In this document: piece after piece, positions 9,801 through 16,986 of the stretch
How positions within the stretch are numbered: the first letter of the stretch is position 1
Layout of the letters: each line of letters starts with the position of its first letter
Source: JAKACA01 sp049510975
GTDB taxonomy: Bacteria > Actinomycetota > Acidimicrobiia > Acidimicrobiales > Bog-793
Direction: 5' to 3'
Assembly: GCA_049510975.1 (NCBI GenBank)
Contig: JBEKYM010000009.1
Location: 53,539-117,538 of the forward strand
Length of the DNA stretch: 64,000 nucleotides
Notes under the pieces: generated by a model
What the model was told of the DNA's origin: nothing
The model's database searches: none
Seen by the model: the letters and a program-made list of their open reading frames with translations, nothing else
Made by a program: the position numbers and the translations under genes

Positions 9801-10063
9801 ACGAGGGGCTGGGCGTAGATCTGGCCGTCCAGTTGCGTGGCGAACTGCTCGCCGAAGGTGGGGGAGCTCACGACCGATGGCGACAGGGCGGCTTCGTCCG
9901 AGTACCACCCGGAGCGGCCCTGGTCGGCGTCGGTGCCGATGGGTCCGAGCGACTGGGCGGAAGCGAGTCGCGGGCTGGCGGCTTGTTGCAGCCACGACAG
10001 CGCCGAGACGGCCAGGATGACACCGGCGAGCAGACGCAGTAGTCCCCTGAGATTGAATCGCAT
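6836..10063 (-). CDS. Secreted beta-propeller, Hydin-repeat and legume-lectin protein
   Basis: A 1,075-residue exported protein. A signal peptide (residues about 1-35, RLLAGVILAVSAL then ASAQS) is followed by a PQQ-type beta-propeller at about 45-570, with repeated units such as YAQPLVADGVLLVV, GTPVVDSDSGTAYFV and VYVGSRNGVILAF. Then come two or three Ig-like choice-of-anchor-D/Hydin-type repeats (about 580-870; LDFGTVAIDGSP, FKQVSLGQSELESF). Last is a bacterial legume-lectin-like domain (about 880-1075; GGNGLTFTLAN, SLGYGGITG, WVNGFEVC). I infer a cell-surface or secreted carbohydrate-binding role linked to the surrounding glycan genes; an enzymatic role for the propeller is unproven. The ATG at 10063 has a GAGGGA ribosome site. 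Confidence 0.85.
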   Translation of the reverse strand: MRFNLRGLLRLLAGVILAVSALSWLQQAASPRLASAQSLGPIGTDADQGRSGWYSDEAALSPSVVSSPTFGEQFATQLDGQIYAQPLVADGVLLVVTETNDAYGLNPTTGAVEWHDNFGTAWNPLTIDCGDLTPTIGITGTPVVDSDSGTAYFVTNIAQANGTASWWMQAVNVTNGEPVPGFPVAIQGSASNDPTTPFNPEQQMQRPGLAIANGSVFAAFGSHCDSGLWQGWVASVSEQGGGLTDLWTDETAGASGGGIWGGSSGPIVDSSGDLIFSTGNGNSPVPGPGLGVPQPTGPNNGLGDCVVKLSTTGGILSLADYFCPQNAPTLDQDDLDLASGGPTLLPSSFGTASDPNLIVEAGKEGEVYLLNDADLGGMAPPGGTDDVVDEVGPMGGVWSHPVVWPGDGGYIYIPTGSPGQNGQEGSGELDVYQRGLTDGNVTLNWVGDVPNFTFGSSSPIVTSNGTTDGSAIVWAIQVPVGGDIGAGANAQLDAFSAVPVPTTAGNPDTLQPLWSAPIGTSSKFNPPVAANGMVYVGSRNGVILAFGAGSSAPPLSGPGVIAPATSLGSTSTATATLTASGTVTVESVALENTTTGAPSAFSAGTSKPVLPATLQAGGDLTIPITFDPELLGVQSATLTVTTTAGTVSLGINGSGLAPSSPIDTSPTALDFGTVAIDGSPTTLPVSFTNETDVTQTVTGIATASGNSYPFSLLDVEQLPAEIGPGATQNLTVEFTPPSTSGNFTQIFNDDLVISTTGGDAEVPLVGGAAPAAQIAITTLSLPFKQVSLGQSELESFSVEDVGGLPLTITESKPPKSGGFSAATTLPVGTVIAPFTDVIESVRFTPTKAAAKTAKWVIEGNDGTGSRTVKISGTGVNWSNMPAPSAPGWDLNGSASMVGSTLQLTPNAPSDAGSAFWSTPLTARDVDVSFDAVVTGGNGGNGLTFTLANAADSTPTALGAPGSSLGYGGITGTAVALQTWATTTDNSYNSIGVVTGLDDEGNLVWQVSSDSIPSLRPGPNLVGVIVRKNALSVWVNGFEVCSTTVTLPPSFYVGFTGGTGQSTDIHSVSNVQISSS

Positions 10064-10119
10064 CGTCCCTCGCCCTCGCTCCGCCGACAGATTCGTTGCC
10101 TCGATTCCGAGGCGGCCAC

Positions 10120-10125
10120 ATCTTA
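10120..10125 (-). promoter_or_regulatory. -10 box TAAGAT upstream of the propeller-lectin gene
   Basis: TAAGAT on the minus strand sits in an AT-rich patch and would give a leader of about 50 bases before ATG 10063. The -35 is weak. Confidence 0.4.
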
Positions 10126-10205
10126 AATCGTTCCGCCGTCCCGGCACCAAGCCGGGCGCCGACTCGCCGGCGACCTCCCGATGGCGGTGATGGGTCTTCG
10201 TGCTC

Positions 10206-10255
10206 GTTCTGGGTGCACGCTGGGGACGCATGTGTCCTCAAGCTGCACCCAGAAC
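10206..10255. terminator. Hairpin after the flippase-hydrolase gene
   Basis: A perfect 12-bp inverted repeat, GTTCTGGGTGCA (10206-10217) and TGCACCCAGAAC (10244-10255), encloses a second short inverted repeat (GGGGAC and GTCCTC). It lies 30 bases past the stop of the minus-strand gene ending at 10285. There is no T-tract on either side, so it may be a GC-type terminator or an mRNA-stabilising hairpin. Confidence 0.6.
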
Positions 10256-10284
10256 CACCCCCGGGACGGCCTCAGGTCACCGAT

Positions 10285-13200
10285 TCAGGCGGGCGTCTCG
10301 AGACCGGGCGTCACCGGCGTCGTCACCGGCGTCGTCACTGGCGTCGTCACCGAAGGCACCCCGATGGCGGTGCCGTTGGCACCCGAATGGCTGGCGAGCG
10401 CCGCCGCGGGCGCCAACGACAGGACGAAGTCGTCGAGGAGCGAGATCGTCGCCTCTCTCTGGCGCAGGTTGAGAGCCGAATGCTGCAGGCCGTCGACGTG
10501 CTCGAAGCGAAAGCGCCCGGTGGAACTGAGGCTCCGCAGCGTCCGGTTCCAGTGGATCAGCCGCTGGAACTGGCGAGCCTCGTGGTCGCCGCACACGACG
10601 AGAGACGCCGTCCCGCCCGGCTCGAGCAAAAAGAGTGATCCGGCGGCCGACTTGCGGGGGGCGAGCTGGGCGATGGTGAGCGAGACAGCCTTCGAGAGGC
10701 GGGGGTGGATCGATGCAAGCAGGCCGACGATCCGCGGCGGTGTGTGCAGACCGGATCGTCGGACGCGCCGCGGGAACGGCGACAGTGCCGGGTTGATGGC
10801 ACAGATGCCGAGTACGCCGAGATCCACACCGCAATCGATGGCGTGAAACGCACCCGAGCACACACCGATCAGGATGACGTTGCGTGGGTCGTCGCTCAGG
10901 TCGCCCGTGATTGCTGCGATGTCCTCGAAGATCTCCGGCGGGTAACAGACGCGTTCGACCTGGCCTGGGCGCAACGGGCTGTCGCCCACGCCGCTGATGT
11001 CGACCCGGACCGACCGGACGCCGAGAGCGCCCCACTCGCGGGCGAGATCCACCCAGAGCCTCGCCGGCCCGACGTGATGGTCGTGGCCGTCGTTCAGCAT
11101 GACCACGAGCGGTCCGGAGCGATCGCCCGTTGCGCTCTCGGTGACGACTCCGACGAGCCCGAGCGGACCCAACCGGGCGACTTCCTCGATGACCGGCGCG
11201 CCCGTCCGGCTCTGGCCGACTACGGCAAATGCCGGAGTCGCCGGAACGACGACGCTCTGGCGAGAAAAGCCGACGGCTGTGTCGAGCCAGTCCGAGATGG
11301 CTGCGATGGTGGCGAGAGGCGGTACGTCGTCGGGTGAGACGGCCTCGAGCAGTTCGCTCTGGTCCATGGCGTCCGCCCACTCGGCCCCGATGCTCGACAG
11401 CTGGTCGCGTACTCCAACCTCCAGCCGCTGGGCCGGGCGTTCGAGCACGAGCAACCGGCGCGCGGCGCCGGCCGGGAAGGCGGTGAGCTGCAGAGTGTTC
11501 AGATCGCGGGCCGTCTCGTTGCTGAGCACGTGACCCGGCAGCTCGACACCGCCATCGATCGCCTCGCCGGTGGGATCGATGACTCGCAGCAGCAGTTGGT
11601 GCTCGCGCACGAAGCGGCGGCCGCTCGCACACGGATCCCAGAAGATCATGGCATCGAGCCTGCTCTCGAAGGCAGCGTTGGCCGCGATGGTCGCTCCGGC
11701 TCGCATCCCGACGACGACCTGGCTCGACACGCCCGTCGAGAGCAGGAAGCGCCGCGCCTCGCCGACGCTTGCGAGCCAAGCAGCCACGCGGTCAGGGTCG
11801 TCTTCGCGCCCGACCGAGTCACCGGTGCCGTCGTAGTCGAAGCGCAGCACGAGGAAACCCCGCCGGGCGAGGGCGGCGCCGAGAACGCGGTAGGCCACAT
11901 GCGCCCGCCTGCCTTCGATGCCGAGCGACGGGCACAGCACGACCCCAGCGCGGGCGGTCTTGGTCTCCGGAACGTGCAGCCATCCGAACAAGAGCCGGTT
12001 CGGCGGCCCGAACCACACGGGCACGGCGTCGACGTCCGCCAGCAGCTCCCTCGCCGAGATCTCACCAGCCGGCTTCGGAGCCACCGCGGGCTCGCCGGGC
12101 CGAAAGCGCCCCTGCTCCGCAAGCGAGTGAACCTCCTCGTCACCGTCGACGGGGAAGCCGTGGGCGATGTCGAGCAGGCCGGCGGACGATCGCAGCATGC
12201 GGCGGAGCGGGAGCACGGCGAGCACGTAGACGACGAGCCCGCAGCTGCCGCCGACGAGGAGCGCCACGAAGGGGGTGCTGAAGTGGCCAGCGACATTTCG
12301 CGAGACGAAGGCGGTGAGGATGGCGCCGAGAACGGGCCAGGCGAGGTGCTTCATGAGCGATCGGAGCGAGACGCCCAAGCGCTTGATCACCATGGCGTAG
12401 ATCGGGACCACCACGCCGAAGCCGACGATGACGTGCCCCATGGCGACGCCGGTGATCCCGTCGGTACGGGCGCCGATGATGAGCGCAGGAATGAGGAAGG
12501 CGAGCCAGCACGACTGCAACGCGAACGTGATCGACGAGTTGCCGACGGCGATGAGGGTGTCCATGGCGAGGTTCACGATGATCCGCACGACGGCGAACAG
12601 AGCGAGGAACTCGAGGGCATCGGTGCTGAGCGCCCACTTGGAGCCGTACATGAACAAGATGAGCGGGTGGTTCATGGCCGCCATGAGCGAGCACACCGGC
12701 AAAGTGACGAGACAGAGCATCGACGTCGCGCGGATGAAGGTCATCCGCAGGGCCACCGGGTTGGAGCGAAGCCTGGCGAAGGTGGGGAGCGTCACGCGGT
12801 CGATGGCGAACGAGAAGATGCTGATCGCCCAGCTCGAGATGTTGAAGGCGAGGACGTAGTACCCGAGCGCGGTCGGTCCGAGGATGCGGCCGATCGTGAT
12901 GTAGTCGACGTTCAGCACGCCGATCGTGACCACCGTCGTCCCGAGCAGCGGCGCCCCGCTGCGAAGGAGCTTCTTGGCGGCGACGAGCTTGAAACCCGGC
13001 CGGTAGCGGTGCTCCGAAAACGCCGTGCACAAGATGGCGCCGATGAGGTTGCCGAGCAGCCTGCCCCAAGCAAGGCTCCACACGCCGTAGCCGTGAACAG
13101 CCAGTAGGATCGAGACTACGGTAGCGACGACCGCGTTCACGAGATCGGCGATCGTGCGGCGATCCTGGCGGAAGTACCTCGTGAGCATCCCGACGGGAAC

Positions 13201-13632
13201 GGCGAAAATCCCGTCGACGATGATGGCGAGCGCAAGCAACCTGGTGACACCGGCGGCATCAGGCGCACCCACGAGCCGGCAGCAATATGGGGCGGCCACG
13301 AAGAACACGGCGTAGGCGGCGACACTCGTCAAGAAGATGAGCGTGGTGGCGGTGGGTGCCACTTCGTCGATGTTGCCCGGCCAGCGAACGATCGTGGCGA
13401 AGATGCCGACGTCGTTGAGGGAGATCAGGAGTGAGTAGACCACCAGCGCGATGGCGAAGACACCAAACTCACGCGGCTCGAGCAGGCGTGCCAGTACGAG
13501 GCTGCTGACGAAGGTGAGCGATCTCCCGAAGACGTTGTTGGCAAAGCTCCAACCGAGGCTGTTGCGCACGAGCTCGCCAAGTGTGCGCTCCGGTGGGCGA
13601 CCCTCGTCGCCGAGGATGGATGTCTCGGTCAT
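10285..13632 (-). CDS. MOP-type flippase fused to two alpha/beta-hydrolase domains
   Basis: One uninterrupted frame of 1,115 residues. Residues about 1-505 are a Wzx/PST-type polysaccharide flippase (SLGWSFANNVFGRSLTF, ARLLEPREFGVFAIAL, 12-14 helices) that would move lipid-linked glycans across the membrane. Residues about 525-790 are an alpha/beta hydrolase (LCPSLGIEGRRAH, LRFDYDGTGDS) whose nucleophile elbow reads GMRAG, with Arg where Ser is expected. Residues about 795-1085 are a second hydrolase (VDISGVGDSP) with elbow GVCSGA, so Cys is the probable nucleophile. The C-terminus is a short Thr/Pro repeat. Similar hydrolases accompany exosortase-linked polysaccharide loci. ATG 13632 is chosen; GTG 13701 in frame is also possible. 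Confidence 0.85.
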   Translation of the reverse strand: MTETSILGDEGRPPERTLGELVRNSLGWSFANNVFGRSLTFVSSLVLARLLEPREFGVFAIALVVYSLLISLNDVGIFATIVRWPGNIDEVAPTATTLIFLTSVAAYAVFFVAAPYCCRLVGAPDAAGVTRLLALAIIVDGIFAVPVGMLTRYFRQDRRTIADLVNAVVATVVSILLAVHGYGVWSLAWGRLLGNLIGAILCTAFSEHRYRPGFKLVAAKKLLRSGAPLLGTTVVTIGVLNVDYITIGRILGPTALGYYVLAFNISSWAISIFSFAIDRVTLPTFARLRSNPVALRMTFIRATSMLCLVTLPVCSLMAAMNHPLILFMYGSKWALSTDALEFLALFAVVRIIVNLAMDTLIAVGNSSITFALQSCWLAFLIPALIIGARTDGITGVAMGHVIVGFGVVVPIYAMVIKRLGVSLRSLMKHLAWPVLGAILTAFVSRNVAGHFSTPFVALLVGGSCGLVVYVLAVLPLRRMLRSSAGLLDIAHGFPVDGDEEVHSLAEQGRFRPGEPAVAPKPAGEISARELLADVDAVPVWFGPPNRLLFGWLHVPETKTARAGVVLCPSLGIEGRRAHVAYRVLGAALARRGFLVLRFDYDGTGDSVGREDDPDRVAAWLASVGEARRFLLSTGVSSQVVVGMRAGATIAANAAFESRLDAMIFWDPCASGRRFVREHQLLLRVIDPTGEAIDGGVELPGHVLSNETARDLNTLQLTAFPAGAARRLLVLERPAQRLEVGVRDQLSSIGAEWADAMDQSELLEAVSPDDVPPLATIAAISDWLDTAVGFSRQSVVVPATPAFAVVGQSRTGAPVIEEVARLGPLGLVGVVTESATGDRSGPLVVMLNDGHDHHVGPARLWVDLAREWGALGVRSVRVDISGVGDSPLRPGQVERVCYPPEIFEDIAAITGDLSDDPRNVILIGVCSGAFHAIDCGVDLGVLGICAINPALSPFPRRVRRSGLHTPPRIVGLLASIHPRLSKAVSLTIAQLAPRKSAAGSLFLLEPGGTASLVVCGDHEARQFQRLIHWNRTLRSLSSTGRFRFEHVDGLQHSALNLRQREATISLLDDFVLSLAPAAALASHSGANGTAIGVPSVTTPVTTPVTTPVTPGLETPA

Positions 13633-13720
13633 GAATCTTTCGGGTTCGGAAGGCGGCAAGACGTCCCGCTCACGTCGTTTGATGCTTCCACCCCGCCACA
13701 CTCGGCCGACGGGACTCCTG

Positions 13721-13726
13721 ATTCTA
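13721..13726 (-). promoter_or_regulatory. -10 box TAGAAT for the flippase-hydrolase gene
   Basis: TAGAAT on the minus strand would start transcription near 13714, giving a leader of about 80 bases to ATG 13632 or about 13 bases to GTG 13701. No convincing -35 is seen. Confidence 0.45.
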
Positions 13727-13821
13727 CGACAGCCGGCGAAGTCCCCATTCCACCCGGCAGGAGCGCGAGTGTGAGAGGCTCACCAGAGACCTCCGAGAGC
13801 CAACGCTCCGGGGTTGGGTCC

Positions 13822-13850
13822 TTGCCACCACGGACAGTGGGTACTAGGCT
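13822..13850 (+). promoter_or_regulatory. Promoter TTGCCA-17-TAGGCT, leaderless
   Basis: TTGCCA at 13822-13827 and TAGGCT at 13845-13850 are 17 bases apart. The GTG at 13858 begins seven bases after the -10 box, so +1 falls at or one base before the start codon. This is the best two-element promoter of the leaderless set. Confidence 0.6.
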
Positions 13851-13857
13851 ACGCTCC

Positions 13858-15249
13858 GTGGCAAAAATCTTGATTCGTCCCTCTCTGGCCCTGCTGCTCG
13901 TCGGAGTTTTGACGAACGCGCTGGCTCCTTCGGTGTTCGGCGGGCACGCTGCGCATCACGCCAAGGCTCAGACCGTCCATGCCGTGCCCCATCTCCCGAG
14001 GTACCTCGGGCTGTTGCCGACCAGTCCGGGTTTCATCCCGATCGCGGTCTGGGACCAGGCGCCCAACGGCGGGAACGTCCCGGCTCAGTACAAGAACCAG
14101 GCGCAGGCCTTCCACGCCATGGGCGTCAACATCTTCATCGGGATGAACTCCTGGCCGGAGCGCTTCGGCAGCGACAACGGGGAGCTCGCCGCAGCCGTTG
14201 CCAGTCACATGTACGTGATCGGAGGGGGAGACCCCACGTCGGACACCTCGGCGACCTCGGTGGCCAGCATCGCCGCGCTCGTTGCTCAGACCCCGGGCGC
14301 CTCCAAGTATTTCGTCGGCTACCAGTGGGGTGACGAACCCACCTGCTCGACTGACGTGGCAGCCCAGGTCGCAATCGTGCAGCGTGAGGATCCGCACCGG
14401 ATGGTCTTCGAGAACGAGGGCGCCTGGACGGCGTGGCTGCCCAAGAACACCGTCGGCAACGCGACGTGCCTCAGTCAGTCGGAAGCCAATCTGCGGGCGA
14501 CGAACGTCGCCTCGTCCGACGAGTACGCCCTGACCGACCCATGGCACACCTACCTCTGCAGAACCCGGCACGGCTACGACTGCCTGTGGGCCTACGGAGC
14601 CGAAGCTCGCAACCTCCGCCGGCTCGCCGGTTCAACCGGCCCGGTCTGGGAGTTCGTCGAGACCGGCGGCAATGACCTCGGTCTGAGCAAGGAGAACGAC
14701 GGCAAGGCCGAGACCCAGGGCGCCTCGCCCGCCGAGGTCAACTCGGCGGCATGGGAAGCCCTCCTCAACGGCGCCAATGGCATCGAGTGGTTCTGCGACG
14801 AGCTCCTGCCGAACGGCACGCCGATCTGGGACTACTGCGCTTCCAACACGATCATCCGAGACAACCTCACCTACGTGGACCACGCCATCGAGCAGTACGC
14901 ACCTGAGCTCAACGCTGCCTCGGTCCCGAATATCGCAAGTGTCCAGAGCTCCAACTCGGCGGTGCCGATCAACTTCGACGTGAAGGTCGTGGACGGCCAC
15001 ACCTTCCTGATCGTCCAGGGAGATCGTCTCGGATCGACGACCGGGACCTACACCCTCTTGCACTTCGCCGGCGGCAACGCCCGTTTGCTCTACGACTCGA
15101 ACGCCCAATATGACCGGACGGTCTCCGAGCAGGGCAAGGTGTTCCGCCTCAACTCGAAGGGAACCTTCACCGACTCGCTGCCGGCCAGCTATAGCGTCAA
15201 GATCTACGAGATCAGCTCCGGGCCCCCAGTCTGGTGGGCGGTGCGCTGA
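13858..15249 (+). CDS. Secreted glycoside-hydrolase-like TIM-barrel protein
   Basis: A 463-residue exported protein. The signal segment (ILIRPSLALLLVGVLTNAL) begins right at the GTG chosen as start, which also fits the leaderless promoter; a longer frame from 13771 would put 29 unlikely residues in front. The mature part reads like a GH42/GH-A-type barrel: GLLPTSPGFIPIAVWDQ, FHAMGVNIFIGMNSW, YFVGYQWGDEP (Glu in the acid/base position), VWEFVETGG, and a small C-terminal beta domain. It may trim or bind the exopolysaccharide made by the neighbouring genes. Catalysis is inferred from fold-like motifs only; the substrate is unknown. Confidence 0.7.
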   Translation: MAKILIRPSLALLLVGVLTNALAPSVFGGHAAHHAKAQTVHAVPHLPRYLGLLPTSPGFIPIAVWDQAPNGGNVPAQYKNQAQAFHAMGVNIFIGMNSWPERFGSDNGELAAAVASHMYVIGGGDPTSDTSATSVASIAALVAQTPGASKYFVGYQWGDEPTCSTDVAAQVAIVQREDPHRMVFENEGAWTAWLPKNTVGNATCLSQSEANLRATNVASSDEYALTDPWHTYLCRTRHGYDCLWAYGAEARNLRRLAGSTGPVWEFVETGGNDLGLSKENDGKAETQGASPAEVNSAAWEALLNGANGIEWFCDELLPNGTPIWDYCASNTIIRDNLTYVDHAIEQYAPELNAASVPNIASVQSSNSAVPINFDVKVVDGHTFLIVQGDRLGSTTGTYTLLHFAGGNARLLYDSNAQYDRTVSEQGKVFRLNSKGTFTDSLPASYSVKIYEISSGPPVWWAVR

Positions 15250-15364
15250 GGTCCCGGGCCCCGGTTGCCGGCACCTGCCGCCGCCCCAAGGCGCCGGCGA
15301 GCAGGGTCGTCCGACTCGATGGTCGAGATGCGACGGCGTTGGCGGCGAGTGCTGATCTGCTCCC

Positions 15365-16942
15365 ATGACTGCCGTCATCATCCCTGCGCACAACGAGGCC
15401 GCCGGGATCGAGCGCTGTTTGAAGGCCCTGCGCCCGAACGACCGGCCCGACGAGATACAAGTCATCGTCGTCTGTAACGGCTGCTCGGACGGCACCGCAG
15501 CGGTCGCGGCATGCGTTGCGGGGGTCGAGGTCATCGAGACGGCCGCCGCCAGCAAGACGGTGGCCCTCAACCTCGGAGACGAGGCCGCACGCAGCTACCC
15601 TCGCATCTATCTGGACGCCGACATCGAGCTGCCCCGAGAGATCGTCGACCTCCTCGTAGGCCAGCTGGCGGCAACCGGCTCTCCGGCCGCCACCGTCCGG
15701 TTCCGGCTCGACCTCTCGCGGGCCTCCCGAGGAGTCGCCCGGCACTACCGGGCGCGATCACGTGCGCCGTACCCGGACCACCTCGTCGGCCGCGGCGTCT
15801 ACTGCCTCTCGGAGGCGGGGCGGGCTCGTTTCGGTGAGTTCCCGCCCGTGATCGGAGACGACTTGTTCGTCCAGAGCCTGTTCAGGCCCGACGAGGTGAC
15901 CGTCGTCGACAGCTTCGCCGCCACCGTCGAGCCCCCGGCGACGATCCGCCAGCTTGTCCGCGTGCAGTCCCGCGTGGCGGCGGGCAACCGTGAGCACCGC
16001 CAGCTCTACCCGGGGAGCGGCCAGCAAGGTTCTGCGGGGGAACTGGTCCGCGCCAACCTGCAGCCCAGCCGCTGGCTCGATCTGGCCACGTTCCTCGGAG
16101 TCGTGGGCACTTCGCGGCTCGTCGCACGCATCCGTACCGCCGGCGGACGTGCCAAGTGGGAGACGTCTCGGACGGCGTCGAGCGCCGATCTGCAGGAAGG
16201 CGGCGCAGCCTCGATGCTCGACTCGCACCTCGGTATCCCGATTTCGGTGATCACCTGGCCGGAGCTCGACGAGTGGGCGACCGCCGCAACAACCGGCGGC
16301 GAGGGTGTCACCGTCTGCACGCTCGCGCCCTACCAGGCCTATCTCTGGCGGGCGAACGCCCGCTATGCCGCCGCCCTTGCACGAGCATCGGTGGTCCTCG
16401 TCGATGGCAACGGCGTGCGCCTGGCCCTGGCGGTCGCCGGCGTGCACAGCAGCGGACGTCTGACCGGGCGCGAAGTCGTGCAACGGATCTTCGACGGCGA
16501 ATTGCTGGCGGCCGGACGCGTCGCCGTGATCGGCAGCTCGCCCGCGAGCCAGCAGGTCGTCGCCGAGCGGCGGCCCGAGTGGCTCATCCTCGGCGGGACC
16601 TATCCGGCCGAGCCCGAGGCGGCGCTCGTGGACGAGACGGTGGCATCGCTCGCAGGCGAAGCCGTCGATGTCGTCCTCGTCGCCCTCGGCTGTCCGAAGC
16701 AAGAGCTTTGGGCCGACGCCCTCGCGCGCCGACACCCGGGCGTCTACTTCTGCATCGGAGGGGCGGTCGACACGGTGGCTGGAACGAGGGTCCCTCCGCC
16801 GCCGGCCGTCGAGCGCTTCGGGATGGAGTGGGCTTGGCGCCTCGCTCAGGATCCGGCGCTGGCACGGCATCTGGCCCGCGCCGCCCTCGTCATGCCCTCA
16901 CTCCTCGCACGAGCCGTGCGGGAGCGGTTGGCGGGCCAGTAA
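15365..16942 (+). CDS. GT2-WecG/TagA/CpsF fusion glycosyltransferase
   Basis: A 525-residue two-enzyme fusion. Residues 1 to about 250 are a GT2 domain (AVIIPAHNEAAGIERCL, VVCNGCSDGT, IYLDADIELP, VIGDDLFVQ). Residues about 290-525 are a GT26 domain of the WecG/TagA/CpsF family, which transfers N-acetylmannosamine-type sugars to undecaprenyl-linked acceptors. Its motifs are VLVDGNGVRLA, ALGCPKQELWADAL, IGGAVDTVAGTRVPP and FGMEWAWRLAQDP. The two activities would add successive sugars to the same lipid-linked primer. The ATG at 15365 has no ribosome site; a weak TGATCT six bases upstream suggests a leaderless start. It lies next to the flippase and polymerase genes. Confidence 0.88.
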   Translation: MTAVIIPAHNEAAGIERCLKALRPNDRPDEIQVIVVCNGCSDGTAAVAACVAGVEVIETAAASKTVALNLGDEAARSYPRIYLDADIELPREIVDLLVGQLAATGSPAATVRFRLDLSRASRGVARHYRARSRAPYPDHLVGRGVYCLSEAGRARFGEFPPVIGDDLFVQSLFRPDEVTVVDSFAATVEPPATIRQLVRVQSRVAAGNREHRQLYPGSGQQGSAGELVRANLQPSRWLDLATFLGVVGTSRLVARIRTAGGRAKWETSRTASSADLQEGGAASMLDSHLGIPISVITWPELDEWATAATTGGEGVTVCTLAPYQAYLWRANARYAAALARASVVLVDGNGVRLALAVAGVHSSGRLTGREVVQRIFDGELLAAGRVAVIGSSPASQQVVAERRPEWLILGGTYPAEPEAALVDETVASLAGEAVDVVLVALGCPKQELWADALARRHPGVYFCIGGAVDTVAGTRVPPPPAVERFGMEWAWRLAQDPALARHLARAALVMPSLLARAVRERLAGQ

Positions 16943-16986
16943 CCCCTCGGCGTCGAAGGCGCCCGGTGGGCGGGAGGGGACCGCGC

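Noticed and set aside
11530..13107. 525-codon plus-strand frame opposite the flippase-hydrolase gene
   Set aside because: Composition is typical of antisense reading of GC-rich genes (His/Asp/Glu/Arg-rich), with no recognisable fold.
16943..16986. Terminator between the GT2-WecG fusion and metY
   Set aside because: The 44-base convergent gap holds only short imperfect GC pairs.
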